A stretch of 64,000 bases of DNA from Haematobacter genomosp. 1 (GCF_002196855.1 NZ_NIPW01000005.1:228347-292346), one strand, 5' to 3'; counted from the first letter of the stretch, positions 17,795 through 27,380 are shown. Notes: generated by a model from the sequence alone, not told the origin. A program made the numbers and translations.

Positions 17795-18748
17795 TCATCG
17801 CCGCCCGACCAGTCCGGTCAGATAGGACGCGATCAGACAGACCACCGCCAGAGCCGCGGGAACCACGGCAACCGATACCGGGCGCACCTCCTGCCTTGCG
17901 TGGGTCGATGCCAGAATTTCCTCCGTCAGCCGCTGCGGCCCATCGGTAAGCGCCGCATAGCCCAGGCCCATGATCTTCGCCCGCTCCCGGAGATAGTCGG
18001 CCCGCAGGCCGGAAAGATGCTCCTCTCCCGTCAGATCGGCCTCGCCATAGGGATTGTTGCGCGGGTGATAGCCCGGGCGTTCCGCCGCATCGGGGGGCGG
18101 CTCCCCGATGCGCGCGGGCGCCTGCTGAACGTCTTCCGGGCGGTAGAACCCGATCTCCCGCCCGTCGCGGTCAAAGCGCGGTATGGGAACGGGCGTCGTC
18201 TTTCCCGCCCCGACGATCACTCCGCCGACCCGCCCCGGTTCTGCCCGGAAGGGCGGAGGCCCCGCATAGGGCAGCGGTGGCGCTTCCTGCCCGTCGGTGA
18301 CGAACACGAGATCCGCGCCAAGCGCCTCGGCACGGTCGTGCGCATGCATCAGACCGCGAGCGATCATGCTGTCGCCCTCCCACGCCATCCGCCAGTCCAG
18401 CGCATGTATGGATCCGGTCAGGGCACCGTAGTTGGCGCAGATCTCCACCGGCTCCATGAAGGTGAGCGTCCGCCGCTCGGTGAACACCGCAAGCCCCGCG
18501 CGGGAGCCGCAGGGCAGCCGGGCAAGCACCTCCGGCAGAATTCGCTTCACCGCGTCCAGCCTGCTCTGCCCGTCCATGTCCCGGGCGTTCATGCTGCGGG
18601 TGATGTCCACCGTCAGCAGCAGATCCCGCAGGGCGACCTGCCGCGCCACCCTTGGACCGGCCAGCGCCACGCCTGTCAGAAGCAGGGCCAGCGCCAGCAG
18701 GCCCAGGGCCACGCGCCTGTCGCGCCGAATGGTCTCCCGGATGGTCAC
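17795..18748 (-). CDS. mxaL: methanol oxidation accessory protein MxaL (VWA domain)
   Basis: A 317-residue membrane-anchored von Willebrand A protein with an N-terminal helix (about 12-30), MIDAS-like DITRS in LLTVDITRSMNA, and a C-terminal helix. MxaL is one of the proteins needed to insert calcium into methanol dehydrogenase. Start is GTG at 18748, overlapping the mxaK stop (GTGA). It is the last of the mxaFJGIRSACKL series here; mxaD and later genes do not follow. A strong hairpin terminator lies downstream. Confidence 0.88.
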   Translation of the reverse strand: MTIRETIRRDRRVALGLLALALLLTGVALAGPRVARQVALRDLLLTVDITRSMNARDMDGQSRLDAVKRILPEVLARLPCGSRAGLAVFTERRTLTFMEPVEICANYGALTGSIHALDWRMAWEGDSMIARGLMHAHDRAEALGADLVFVTDGQEAPPLPYAGPPPFRAEPGRVGGVIVGAGKTTPVPIPRFDRDGREIGFYRPEDVQQAPARIGEPPPDAAERPGYHPRNNPYGEADLTGEEHLSGLRADYLRERAKIMGLGYAALTDGPQRLTEEILASTHARQEVRPVSVAVVPAALAVVCLIASYLTGLVGRR

Positions 18749-19314
18749 GGCAGCCCGCCCGGAATCCCCGGCAGGTCGGTCCAGAGCGCCTTTGGCGGCA
18801 CATCGGGCTCCTCCCCGTCCTGCTCCTCCCGCGGCAGATCGCGGACGAGGCGCATGGCAAGGTCCAGATTGACCTTCGCATCGTAGAAGCCGGGATCGGC
18901 CCGGAGCGCCGACCGATAGGCGATCTTGGCCAGATTGACCTGGGGCGTGGCGTCGTCGAGCTTGCGGATCTCGATGAGCTCGAACGCCTGCCTGAGCCGC
19001 GCATTGCCGCGGTTGTAATGCCACGCCGCCTCCGCCCGCAGATCGCCGCCCGCCGCGATCAAGGGGCCGAGCGCCTCTGCCTCCTCCAGCCGGTCGCGTG
19101 CGAGAAGCCATGAGGCCCGCGCCTCGATCAGCCGCAAGGGATCGCCGGGGGAAACAGGCACGTCCCGCCCCTCGGACAAGGCCGTCAGCGCGGCATTGAC
19201 CCGCGACGCCTCCCAGCCGCGATAGGCACAGACCGCGGCCCCGGCAAAGGCCAGCAGCACCAGAAGCGAAAGAAGCAGAAACGGCACCCGCCGCAGCATG
19301 GCAGGTCGCCTCAT
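18745..19314 (-). CDS. mxaK: methanol oxidation accessory protein MxaK
   Basis: A 189-residue protein with one N-terminal membrane helix (about 10-30) and a periplasmic part resembling TPR helices (AAWHYNRGNARLRQAFELIE, then YRSALRADPGFYDAKVNLDLA). MxaK acts with MxaA, MxaC and MxaL in calcium insertion into methanol dehydrogenase. Four-base overlaps on both sides (ATGA with mxaC, GTGA with mxaL) make it part of a tightly coupled block. The assignment relies on gene order as much as sequence. Confidence 0.85.
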   Translation of the reverse strand: MRRPAMLRRVPFLLLSLLVLLAFAGAAVCAYRGWEASRVNAALTALSEGRDVPVSPGDPLRLIEARASWLLARDRLEEAEALGPLIAAGGDLRAEAAWHYNRGNARLRQAFELIEIRKLDDATPQVNLAKIAYRSALRADPGFYDAKVNLDLAMRLVRDLPREEQDGEEPDVPPKALWTDLPGIPGGLP

Positions 19315-20333
19315 CTCCGCTCCTCCCCCGGTTCCAGAATGTAGGGTCCGACGGGCCGTGGCCGCTCCGCCCTCTCCAGCAGACGCGCCAGCGTCAGAAG
19401 GGCTGTCGCGGCAAAGGCCGCCGCCCATGCGAAACGGGTCAGATCGCGGCGCGGCACCGGTTCGCGATAAAGCAGCGGGCGCGCCTCCAGCCGGTCGATT
19501 TCGGCAATCGCCCGCGCCACCGCCTCGGGGTTCTCCGCCTCGAAGGCGCGATAGGGAATGCCGAGACGCTCCAGAAACAGGTTCAGGTGGCGTTCGGGGC
19601 GGGCCTGCGCGGTGTCCGGCTCTCCCGGCGCAGGCTTGTCGAACAGGCCGCGGCTGTTGGCGGTGCGGAGATAGAGCCAGTAAAGCCGCGCCCCCTGCCG
19701 CACCGCCTCAGCGGTAAGCAAATCCTGCACCTCGCGGGGGATGATCCCGGCCCCGTCGGATACCATGATGACCGCGCGGGAGGCATTCTCCGCCGTGTCG
19801 TCAAAGAGCGAAAACGCCAGCGCCAGCCCGCGCCCGACATCCGTCTTGGAAAGACCGGGTTCGTCGATGGCGGCGATGGCGGCAGCCACGGCGTCGCGGC
19901 TGTCGGTCATGGGCAGGATCAGCATCGGGGCGGTGGAAAAGGCGGCGACGGCGATCCGGTCATGCGGTCGGGAGGCCGCGAATTCGGCCAGAAGCCGCTT
20001 GGCCGCGGCGGCCTTTGCCTCGTTCGAACCATCGGGTCTGCGGCCCGCGAAACTGTCGTTCATGCTCATCGACCGGTCGATCAGCAGGACCAGATGCGCT
20101 CCCGTGCCGATCCGCGCGCGGGTTCCACCGCCGGCATAGGGGCCGGCAAGCCCGACCAGCAGACCCGCAACCGCAAGCGCGCCCAGCAGCCGGAGCAGCG
20201 GCTCCAGCCACGCACCTCCCGGCGGCCCGCCGCCAAGCGCGGGTTGCGCCCGCGCCACCAGCAGCGGCAGCACAAGCGGCACCGCCGCCAGCGGCAGCAA
20301 CAGCAGCCAGAGCGGAGAGACAAAGCCGATCAT
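19311..20333 (-). CDS. mxaC: methanol oxidation accessory protein MxaC (VWA domain)
   Basis: A 340-residue protein with two N-terminal hydrophobic segments, a VWA domain with an intact MIDAS motif DRSMS (VLLIDRSMSMND near residue 88) and VIMVSDGAG, and a C-terminal helix near 300-320. It resembles BatA/BatB-type proteins and belongs to the calcium-insertion group. Start at 20333 follows a 76-bp gap after mxaA, the only non-coupled junction in the block from mxaR to mxaL. Confidence 0.88.
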   Translation of the reverse strand: MIGFVSPLWLLLLPLAAVPLVLPLLVARAQPALGGGPPGGAWLEPLLRLLGALAVAGLLVGLAGPYAGGGTRARIGTGAHLVLLIDRSMSMNDSFAGRRPDGSNEAKAAAAKRLLAEFAASRPHDRIAVAAFSTAPMLILPMTDSRDAVAAAIAAIDEPGLSKTDVGRGLALAFSLFDDTAENASRAVIMVSDGAGIIPREVQDLLTAEAVRQGARLYWLYLRTANSRGLFDKPAPGEPDTAQARPERHLNLFLERLGIPYRAFEAENPEAVARAIAEIDRLEARPLLYREPVPRRDLTRFAWAAAFAATALLTLARLLERAERPRPVGPYILEPGEERR

Positions 20334-20409
20334 GACCCGCCCCCTCCCCGCACAGCGCGCGGCACGGGGAAGGCGCGCTGAATGACACGGCTGAAGCGGA
20401 CGCACCCCA

Positions 20410-21285
20410 TCAGGCCCGGCCCCCCTCTCGCCGCGCGAGACTCCGTGCCAGCGGCAGGGCTTCCGCCCCCTCTCCCGAGCCGTCGCCGTAGAACATCCGG
20501 GCGGAGGCGTCGAAGAAGCCCCGCAACTCCGCGCGCAGGCCTTCAAACTCGGGATGCCGCGTCAGGAACCCGTCCAGATCGCTCGCCAGAAGCGGCCCGC
20601 CATTCGCGCCATTCAGCCCGCGATGCAGCGCGAGAGCCTGCGTCCGCGCGTCTCCCGCGCGCCGCACCTGCCGCAGCGCACGCGTCAGGGGCCGCTCCGC
20701 TCGTCGGTGGAAGGGCCACCACCCCTGCTGCCAAGCCATGCCGCTCAGCGCCAGAAGCGCGAACAGGCCGAACCCCGCCGCGCCGCGGAAGAGCGGCAGC
20801 GTCGCCAGCGGCCGAACCCCCACGTCCGGCTGCATGGAAGCGATGGCGGACGGGGCGAGGATCGGTCGGATGGGCGAGGTGACGAAATCCCAGCCCGGGA
20901 TCTCGGCCTCCTCCACGCGCCCGCTTCCGTCGCGGGCCAGAAACCGCAGGCGATAGCCCGGAACCTGCTGCCGCGACGGCTCAAGCGCTGCATAGAAATT
21001 CTGCCATTCCGTCGTGACGCGCCAGGCGGCGTGGCCGTTCACCGTCAGCTCCTCTACCACCACATCGACAAGGTCGAGCCAATAGGCGGCGGCGCGCGGC
21101 GCGGGCAGGCTCGCCCGGTCGATCCCGAACCCTTCGGGCGGCACCAGAAGGGCACGATGCACCAGCCTGTCACCCAGCCACCAGCCGTAACCCCGCGGCG
21201 GCTCCACAGTGTAATCCACCGTCGCGGCAGCAAGGCCGGTAAGCCCCGCCACCCAGAGGAACCACAGAAGAGCGAGCCGCCTCAC
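20410..21285 (-). CDS. mxaA: methanol oxidation accessory protein MxaA
   Basis: A 291-residue protein with a signal-like N-terminus (RRLALLWFLWVAGLTGLAAA), a periplasmic domain (about 25-165) and one membrane helix near 170-190, followed by a cytoplasmic tail. MxaA is required for active, calcium-loaded methanol dehydrogenase. No ATG fits the signal peptide; GTG at 21285 overlaps the mxaS stop (GTGA). Identity rests on position in the canonical order plus domain layout. Confidence 0.83.
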   Translation of the reverse strand: MRRLALLWFLWVAGLTGLAAATVDYTVEPPRGYGWWLGDRLVHRALLVPPEGFGIDRASLPAPRAAAYWLDLVDVVVEELTVNGHAAWRVTTEWQNFYAALEPSRQQVPGYRLRFLARDGSGRVEEAEIPGWDFVTSPIRPILAPSAIASMQPDVGVRPLATLPLFRGAAGFGLFALLALSGMAWQQGWWPFHRRAERPLTRALRQVRRAGDARTQALALHRGLNGANGGPLLASDLDGFLTRHPEFEGLRAELRGFFDASARMFYGDGSGEGAEALPLARSLARREGGRA

Positions 21286-22187
21286 AGCACCCTCCGCGCA
21301 AGTTCGGCGGCAAGGTCGGCGGGCGCGATCCTGTCGCGGATCTCCACGGGATCCCGCCCGTGGCGATGAAAGGCGGCGGCGACCTCCTCGCGCTGCCGCT
21401 CCCGCTGCTGACGCCATCTGTCCCAGCGCGCAGACGTCACGACCGACGTGCGGGCCCGTCCCGTCTCGGGGTCGTTGAGACGCAGCAGGCGGGGCACGCG
21501 GCCGGGATGCTGCCGCTCCTCCGCCTCCAGCGCGCTGTCACGCAGCCAGAGCGGCAGCAATGCATGGCTCCCGAAGGCGGCGAGAAGCCGCTCTGCCTCC
21601 TCTCCGGTGATCTCGAAATCCGACATGAGCACGACCAGCGTCCGCGCGACCGGCGTCAGAGGGGCGAGCCTGACAAGACCCTCCACCCCCCGCCCCGCAG
21701 GCCGGGCAGCCTCCACCGCCTCCCGCACCGCGAGCGCGCGCCCCCTGTCGCGCCCGGGCGCAAGCACGACCTCCGCCGCATCGCCCTGCGCGATCGCAAG
21801 CGCGCAGGCATCGCCCGAAAGCCGCACCGCTCCGGCAAAGGCACCGGCCAGCAGCGCCGCCAGCCGGTGCCGGTCAGTCGCGCCCGTAGCGGCGATGGAG
21901 GCGGAAAGATCGACCATCAGGTGCAGCGTCACCGTGCTCGGCATGGCGAAGCGGCGCACCCACGTTTCCCCGAAGGGATCGGCCACCGTCCGCCGGATAT
22001 CTATGCGGCGCGGATCGGGGTGGCGGAACAGGGGGGAGAGGTCGTTGAACGTGCCCTCCGACCCCGCATGCCGCCCCCGGTGCTGGCCGGGCCGCGCACC
22101 CGAAATCCGCAGGGAGAACCGCCAGGCCAGCGCCTCGCAAAGCTCCAGGAAAGCCCGCTCCTCCTCCATGCGCGGGGAGGCGGTCAT
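21282..22187 (-). CDS. mxaS: methanol oxidation accessory protein MxaS (DUF58)
   Basis: A 301-residue DUF58 protein: GRHAGSEGTFNDLSPLFRHPDPRRID is the family's DP-R-IDWR-like block, followed by a MIDAS-like DLSASI and VLMSDFEI in a VWA fold. DUF58 proteins typically work with MoxR ATPases, and here mxaS overlaps mxaR by 4 bp. It is thought to take part in maturing methanol dehydrogenase. Confidence 0.88.
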   Translation of the reverse strand: MTASPRMEEERAFLELCEALAWRFSLRISGARPGQHRGRHAGSEGTFNDLSPLFRHPDPRRIDIRRTVADPFGETWVRRFAMPSTVTLHLMVDLSASIAATGATDRHRLAALLAGAFAGAVRLSGDACALAIAQGDAAEVVLAPGRDRGRALAVREAVEAARPAGRGVEGLVRLAPLTPVARTLVVLMSDFEITGEEAERLLAAFGSHALLPLWLRDSALEAEERQHPGRVPRLLRLNDPETGRARTSVVTSARWDRWRQQRERQREEVAAAFHRHGRDPVEIRDRIAPADLAAELARRVL

Positions 22188-23206
22188 GCGGCAACCGGGG
22201 CCGGAGCGCGCGCCAGAACACCGGCGACAAGCTCCGGCATCACCTCATCCCGCCGCGCCTCGTAAACGGGTTCGAGGAACACACGGTGCGCCATGACCGG
22301 CGCCAGAACGGTGCGCACATCATCGGGCAGCACCATCGTGCGGCCCTGAAGCCAGGCCTCCACCCGCGCGGCCCGGACAAGGGCGGAGATGCCGCGCGGA
22401 CTGGCCCCGCCGCGCACGATCCGGCCCCGCTGGACACCGGGCAGGCTGACCCCCAGCGCGGCGGGGTCACGGAACCCCTCCCACAGTGTCATCACGAAGT
22501 CCTGCAGCAGGGGGGAAACCGCAATCCCCTCCTGTATCCGGGGCGCCAGCGCCGTCACCTCGCGGAAGGGCAGGATGCCCTCCTCCACGCCGGCGACCAG
22601 ACGATCCACGTCATGGAACCGCGTGTCGAAGGCCAGCGCCATCCGTGCCTCCCGCGTGGCGGGGGCGCTCATGGAGACCTCCATCAGGAAGCGATCCCGC
22701 GCGGCGGCGGGCAGCTCGAACGTCTCGTCCCGCTCGATCTGGTTGCGATCGGCGAAGACGGTCAGATGCGGAAAGGCATGCTCTCCGCGAAAGGCGGTCA
22801 CGCTCCGTTCGGCCATCAGCCGCAGCAGCAGGGAATGCACCTGCGGCCGCGCGCGGTTGATCTCGTTGAAGAAGAACACCGCCAGGTCGGCCCCCTGCGA
22901 CAGGACCGGACCGGCATCGACACGCGGGCGCCCGTCCTCACCGATCCATGGGGAATAGAGCAGATCGGCGGGCATCAGGTCGATCGCCCCCTCCATCCGC
23001 GCGAAAGGCCCGCCAAGCGCCCGGGCAAAGGCGCGGAGCAGCGTCGTCTTGCCCACCCCAACGTCGCCTTCCAGCAGCACATGGCCGCGCGCGAGGATAG
23101 AGATCAGGACAAGACGGACCGCACCCGCCTGCCCGATGATCGTTTCGTTCAGTGCGGCCTCCGCGGCCAGCGCGCGCCCCCGCCATTGGTCAAGTCCGTC
23201 TGTCAT
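22184..23206 (-). CDS. mxaR: MoxR-type AAA ATPase MxaR
   Basis: A 340-residue AAA+ ATPase of the MoxR family. Walker A is GDVGVGKTT, Walker B is VFFFNEINRARPQ, and sensor residues follow in FADRNQIERDETFELPAAARDRF. MoxR proteins act as chaperone-like ATPases with VWA partners, here MxaS, MxaC and MxaL. ATG at 23206 was taken because the family's N-terminal region starts there. A 175-bp gap with three hairpins separates it from mxaI upstream. Confidence 0.9.
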   Translation of the reverse strand: MTDGLDQWRGRALAAEAALNETIIGQAGAVRLVLISILARGHVLLEGDVGVGKTTLLRAFARALGGPFARMEGAIDLMPADLLYSPWIGEDGRPRVDAGPVLSQGADLAVFFFNEINRARPQVHSLLLRLMAERSVTAFRGEHAFPHLTVFADRNQIERDETFELPAAARDRFLMEVSMSAPATREARMALAFDTRFHDVDRLVAGVEEGILPFREVTALAPRIQEGIAVSPLLQDFVMTLWEGFRDPAALGVSLPGVQRGRIVRGGASPRGISALVRAARVEAWLQGRTMVLPDDVRTVLAPVMAHRVFLEPVYEARRDEVMPELVAGVLARAPAPVAA

Positions 23207-23249
23207 CGCCTCACCTCGCTGCCCCGCCCGCCGTCCGGCAGAGACGGGA

Positions 23250-23337
23250 GCGTCCCGCGGCACGAGGGCCACGGGACGCGGGGAGACCGGCAGGCGCTGT
23301 CAGCCTGCCTGCCGGTTACGCCCCGGCCGAAGCCGGG
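23250..23337 (-). promoter_or_regulatory. three GC hairpins between mxaI and mxaR
   Basis: Three stem-loops occur in tandem: GCGTCCCG/CGGGACGC (23250-23279), ACCGGCAGGC/GCCTGCCGGT (23286-23316) and CCCGGC/GCCGGG (23322-23337). None has a T run on the minus strand. They separate the genes for abundant structural proteins from those for assembly factors and may attenuate transcription or protect the upstream mRNA end. Confidence 0.55.
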
Positions 23338-23381
23338 AACTCCGGGCCACCCGCATGCGCCATGCGAGGGCCCCCGCGGTG

Positions 23382-23666
23382 CTATTCCGCGGGGATCTTG
23401 CTGAGGTCGTAGATGAACTCGCCGGTTTTCTTGAAATGCGCGACGCGCTTGGCATTGCGCTCGTCCATGGCCTGAAGCGACTCGCCCTGTTTCGACACCT
23501 CCTTGGGGTCGTGCAGCGGGTCGAACTCGGTCCCCTCGATCCTTTCGGGATAACCGGGCTTGGGTTCCCAGCAGTTGCCGGGAGCGCGGCAGTTGGTGCC
23601 GTCGTAGGCATGGGCCGCACCTGCGGCGATCACGGCAAAGGCGGCGGCTGTGAGAATGGTCTTCAT
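23382..23666 (-). CDS. mxaI: methanol dehydrogenase small (beta) subunit MxaI
   Basis: A 94-residue protein with a cleavable signal (MKTILTAAAFAVIAAGAAHA). The mature part, starting YDGTNCRAPGNCWEPKPGYP, has the two cysteines and Trp/Pro-rich block unique to MxaI, then a Lys/Glu-rich helix that wraps around MxaF (QAMDERNAKRVAHFKKTGEF). It forms the alpha2beta2 enzyme with MxaF. Length is as usual for the family. Confidence 0.96.
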   Translation of the reverse strand: MKTILTAAAFAVIAAGAAHAYDGTNCRAPGNCWEPKPGYPERIEGTEFDPLHDPKEVSKQGESLQAMDERNAKRVAHFKKTGEFIYDLSKIPAE

Positions 23667-23687
23667 GGGTTCCTCCCCTTGGGATGT

Positions 23688-23735
23688 CCGGGCCTCCCCG
23701 CCCGGCATGCGCCTCCGCGGCCGGCAAGGCCGCGG
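23688..23735 (-). promoter_or_regulatory. two hairpins between mxaG and mxaI
   Basis: CCGGGC/GCCCGG (23688-23705) and CCGCGGCC/GGCCGCGG (23715-23735) lie in the 76-bp gap. They could serve as RNA processing or stabilising structures that set relative levels of cytochrome and small subunit. Confidence 0.45.
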
Positions 23736-23742
23736 TGACAGG

Positions 23743-24279
23743 TCAGTTGCTGGTCTTTTCGTGCGTGAACGGCTTGAAGCTGGCCCGCTGTTCCTCGGTG
23801 AGCCAGCCCGCTGTATCGGCAGGCCCGGTGTAGAGGTGCCGGACCCAGGCCATCGTATGCAGCATCTCGTCGAGATTGAGGGCGCCGTACATCGGCCCCA
23901 TCTGTCCGCGCGCACCGCCGAAGATCGTGGAGAACAGACCCGTATCCTCGCGGTTGACGTCGTAGGTCCAGTAGTCATCGTTCAGGCCGGGGCCGATCTT
24001 GCCTTCCCCGTAGTGACCATGGCAGCCCGAGCACATGCCAAGATACAGCGTCTCGCCTTCCTTCAGCGCCTCCGGGTTTTCGTTGTAGATGTTGACGCCC
24101 GTGTCGAGGAAGGTCTTGACGGCTTCGGTATCGCGCCCCTCCTCCGGTGCATCGCTCAGGCTCAGGGGCGTGCCTTCAACGGTATTGTAGAAGGTCATGC
24201 TCCCTATCGCGGAGGCGGCGGTCCCCAGCGCGGCGAGCGCCGCGGCGAGCCAGAGGGCGTGGGTGAGCGGTTTTGGCAT
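23743..24279 (-). CDS. mxaG: cytochrome cL, electron acceptor of methanol dehydrogenase
   Basis: A 178-residue periplasmic c-type cytochrome with signal peptide (about 1-25), a single haem motif CSGCH at 83-87, and a candidate axial methionine at 127 or 130 ([11 protein letters not shown]). Cytochrome cL takes electrons from the PQQ of MxaFI. It lies 20 bp after mxaJ in the canonical mxaFJGI order. Confidence 0.95.
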   Translation of the reverse strand: MPKPLTHALWLAAALAALGTAASAIGSMTFYNTVEGTPLSLSDAPEEGRDTEAVKTFLDTGVNIYNENPEALKEGETLYLGMCSGCHGHYGEGKIGPGLNDDYWTYDVNREDTGLFSTIFGGARGQMGPMYGALNLDEMLHTMAWVRHLYTGPADTAGWLTEEQRASFKPFTHEKTSN

Positions 24280-24299
24280 GGGCTATGGCTCCGATGGTA

Positions 24300-25133
24300 T
24301 CAGCTGCTGGGCGGAAGAAGGGGGATGCCCTCATCCGTGAGAATGGCCTCGATCTCAGCGCGTTTCTCCACGATGGCCTTGTCCAGGGCATCGCGCAGTT
24401 CGGGCTTCGACTTGACGACCCCCATCGACTGGTTGAACTGGAGTGGCACTTCGACACCATTCGACCGCGTCAGATGGTTGGAGATCACCGTGACTTTCAG
24501 CGGCGTGCGCGACGACTTCACGTAGCGCGCGATCTCCGGTCCGAAGGCCACGCCGACATCCGCGTCGCCTTTGGCGACTTCAGAGACGACGCGTGCGGCT
24601 TCCACGTTGGTGTACTTGTTCCGCTTGTCCTCGAAATTCGTCAGGCTGGTGACGTAGATGAGGTTGTTCTCATACTTGCCGGCATATTTCACCAGCACCT
24701 CCGCCGGGCCGTGCAGCCGGTAGGCGATGGTGTCGAGCTTCTGGTCGCCCAGGGCTTCCCAGTGATCGCTCTCCAGCGGCGTGTCCTGCCGCGTGACGAA
24801 GACATAGCCCGACCGGTAGTAGGGCTGGGTCGTCAGAAGGCGGGGATCGCCGGTATCGACACCCATCATCACGTCGCACTGGCCGGTATCCACCCCGTCA
24901 CGGACAAGATAGATCGCCTCCTTGTTGACCCATACCAGTTCGAGTGGCCGGTCGATGGCATCGGCCATGACCTGGGCGAGGCGGTTCTCGAAGCCGCTGC
25001 CGTCCTGCTGAGAAAACGGGGCGTCCTTGGTGGAGGCGCAGACGCGAAGCGGCTCTTTTGCCGTCTCCGCCGCGCCCATTCCGCCGGTGGCGAGGGTGAT
25101 GGCAAGACCGGCGATCACGGATCTGGTTTTCAT
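24300..25133 (-). CDS. mxaJ: MxaJ, periplasmic protein of methanol dehydrogenase system
   Basis: A 277-residue periplasmic protein with a signal peptide (MKTRSVIAGLAITLATGG) and a family 3 solute-binding fold (LRVCASTKDAPFSQQDGSGF at the start; DVMMGVDTGDPRLLTTQPYY). MxaJ proteins do not import solutes but bind methanol dehydrogenase and assist its assembly. ATG at 25133 follows AGGAG. The gene lies 58 bp after mxaF. Confidence 0.93.
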   Translation of the reverse strand: MKTRSVIAGLAITLATGGMGAAETAKEPLRVCASTKDAPFSQQDGSGFENRLAQVMADAIDRPLELVWVNKEAIYLVRDGVDTGQCDVMMGVDTGDPRLLTTQPYYRSGYVFVTRQDTPLESDHWEALGDQKLDTIAYRLHGPAEVLVKYAGKYENNLIYVTSLTNFEDKRNKYTNVEAARVVSEVAKGDADVGVAFGPEIARYVKSSRTPLKVTVISNHLTRSNGVEVPLQFNQSMGVVKSKPELRDALDKAIVEKRAEIEAILTDEGIPLLPPSS

Positions 25134-25191
25134 GTGACACTCCTTTCGGGATGCCCGCGCCCGGAGAAGCCGGACGCGGAGATGTCGCCTG

Positions 25192-27102
25192 TCAGAGCTT
25201 CTGGCCGGGCTGGATGACTTCGTATTCGCCCAGATGCACATCGTCCGAATACGGGCTCTGGCCGTCGATGGAGAACACCATCACGCCGCCGCCCTGCTGG
25301 GTGAACTCCTGCAACCGCCGGAACGCGCCCACGGAGCCGAGACCGGCCGTCGGGTCGGCAAGGTCGAAGACCAGACCCACACCCGGCCAGCCGCCGACGC
25401 CGTAGTAGATGGCGACATACTGGCGACCGTCATGCTGATAGGTCATCGGATGGCCGATCACGCCGGAAGGCAGCTTGTACTTCCACAGCAGATCGCCCGT
25501 ATCGCTGTCGCGCGCCTTGATGAAGCCGTCGAGCGTGCCGTAGAAGGTCACGCCGCCCGCCGTCGCCATCGTGCCGCCCCAGACCGCGAAGCGCTCCATC
25601 ACTTCCCATTTGAACGCGCCCGTGATCGCGTCGTAGGCCTTCATCTGGCCCAGACCGAGCGCGTTCTCCCGGTCGCCCTTCGGGCCCGGATACATGGAAA
25701 GCGTCGCGCCGACGAAGAACTGGCCCGCGCGGTAGGGCAGCATGAACGGCTCCCAGTCCATGCAGATGTGGTTGATGCCCATGAAGAACAGCCGGCGTTC
25801 CGGGTCGTAGCTGTCATGGCCCTGGTTGTGATAGCCCATGGCGGAGGGGCAGATGTCCGTGGCCTTGTGGTCCATCCGCGTGCCGAATTCCGGGTCGCGG
25901 ACAGGCAGGCCGGTGTCGAGCTGCACCCCGGTCGTCCAGTTCACCGTGTCGTCGATCTTGTCGGCGGAGACGAGATCGCCGTTCGTGCGGTCGAGCGTAT
26001 AGACGATGCCGTTCCGGTCGGGGTGGGTGAGAAGCTTGCGCTCCTTGCCGTCCTTGTCCTTCTGGTCGGAGAGCATCATCACGTTGACGCCCGCATAGTC
26101 CCATTCGTCATGCGGCGTCTTCTGGTAGCCGAACTTGGCCATGCCGTCCTCGGGCTTGCGGCCCCAGATCGTCATGGTCCACTTGTTGTCGCCCGGGCGC
26201 ATCGTCTCGTTCCACGGGGCCGGGTTGCCGGAGCCGTAGTAGAACAGGTCCACGGTCGGGTCATAGGCATACCAGCCCCAGTTCGTCCCGCCGCCGATCT
26301 TCCAGGCATCGCCCTCCCAGGTCGAAAGGCCGAGACCCTTCTGCCCGTAATGCGGGTTGGCGTCATTGAAATCCGCCGCGAGCCGCACATCCTCATCCGG
26401 GCCGGTGGAGAAGGCGCGCCATTTCTGCTCGCCGGTCTTCACGTCATAGGCGGTGACATAGCCCCGCACCCCGAGTTCCGCCCCGGAGGAACCGACGAGC
26501 ACCAGGTCCTTGACGACATAGGGCGCGATGGTGAGCGTGGAGCCGACCTTGATGTCGGAGTTCTCCATCGACCAGCGGGTCTCGCCGGTCTTTGCGTCCA
26601 GCGCGACGATATGGCCGTCAAGCTGCGTGCGCAGGATCAGGGGCTCGACCTCGCTGTCGCCCGGCCAGTAGGCCAGCCCCCGGTTCACCACGTCGCAACA
26701 GGCCACCGCGCGGGCCGTCGGGTTCTGCTTGGGCTTGTTCTGCCACAGGATATGCCCCGGCTCGTTCAGGTCGAGCGCGAAGGTCGTGTTCGGGAAGGGC
26801 GCATGGACATACATCACATCCCCGACCACGAGCGGCGTTCCCTCGTGACCGTTCAGCACCCCGGTGGAGAATGACCATGCCGGGCGGAGCCGCTTGACCG
26901 TCTCCTTGTTCACCTCGGTCATGGGGGAGTAGTTCTGAGCGTTGTAGTCGCGCCCGGTCATCACCCAGTTGGCCGGATCCTTGGCAAGCTCCACCAGCTT
27001 GTCGTTGGAGAGCGCTGGCCCGGCGGTAAATCCCATGGCCGCCGTCGCGACGATGAGCGCAAGTCTCGATGGGGCTCCGGCGAGCCCTGTATGGCGTATC
27101 AT
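25192..27102 (-). CDS. mxaF: methanol dehydrogenase large subunit MxaF (PQQ, Ca type)
   Basis: A 636-residue PQQ-dependent methanol dehydrogenase with a signal peptide of about 32 residues. The vicinal disulfide CC is at 135-136, Ca ligands Glu209 and Asn293 are present, and the catalytic base is Asp335 in [10 protein letters not shown]. Ala337, two residues on, marks the calcium MxaF type; lanthanide XoxF enzymes have Asp there. It oxidises methanol to formaldehyde in the periplasm, passing electrons to MxaG. ATG at 27102 has a GAGGGAGG ribosome-binding site. First gene of the mxa operon. Confidence 0.97.
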   Translation of the reverse strand: MIRHTGLAGAPSRLALIVATAAMGFTAGPALSNDKLVELAKDPANWVMTGRDYNAQNYSPMTEVNKETVKRLRPAWSFSTGVLNGHEGTPLVVGDVMYVHAPFPNTTFALDLNEPGHILWQNKPKQNPTARAVACCDVVNRGLAYWPGDSEVEPLILRTQLDGHIVALDAKTGETRWSMENSDIKVGSTLTIAPYVVKDLVLVGSSGAELGVRGYVTAYDVKTGEQKWRAFSTGPDEDVRLAADFNDANPHYGQKGLGLSTWEGDAWKIGGGTNWGWYAYDPTVDLFYYGSGNPAPWNETMRPGDNKWTMTIWGRKPEDGMAKFGYQKTPHDEWDYAGVNVMMLSDQKDKDGKERKLLTHPDRNGIVYTLDRTNGDLVSADKIDDTVNWTTGVQLDTGLPVRDPEFGTRMDHKATDICPSAMGYHNQGHDSYDPERRLFFMGINHICMDWEPFMLPYRAGQFFVGATLSMYPGPKGDRENALGLGQMKAYDAITGAFKWEVMERFAVWGGTMATAGGVTFYGTLDGFIKARDSDTGDLLWKYKLPSGVIGHPMTYQHDGRQYVAIYYGVGGWPGVGLVFDLADPTAGLGSVGAFRRLQEFTQQGGGVMVFSIDGQSPYSDDVHLGEYEVIQPGQKL

Positions 27103-27267
27103 ATGTAAGCCTCCCTCTGGCGGCGCGCCGGGTCCGTCCTGCCTCGCAGGCCAGCCTCCTTCCCGGCGATTCACCGATACCGGGGGCGCGCTCGCCGCGC
27201 CGCTCCGACAAGGGCGATTAAGCGCGGCAGCGCGCGTTCTGTCAGCGGCACTTCTTCCCCAAACGAC

Positions 27268-27297
27268 CGGGATAAATATCCCGACTTGCAGATGCAA
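27268..27297. promoter_or_regulatory. two palindromes between mxaF and mxaZ
   Basis: CGGGATA-AA-TATCCCG (27268-27283) and TTGCA-GA-TGCAA (27286-27297) lie side by side in the 278-bp divergent intergenic region. They are the obvious candidates for binding of the MxaX response regulator or another regulator of methanol oxidation. No match to a known box is claimed. Confidence 0.5.
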
Positions 27298-27380
27298 ACG
27301 TCACGGGGGATTGCCACGGACGCCGCCGGTTGCCAAAATGCGGGACCACATGGATCGGACCGGCGGAGGAGGAAAGATCT

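Noticed and set aside
25192..27102. Possibility that the methanol dehydrogenase is the lanthanide XoxF type
   Set aside because: The residue two after catalytic Asp335 is Ala, not Asp, and mxaJ, mxaG, mxaI and mxaRSACKL follow.
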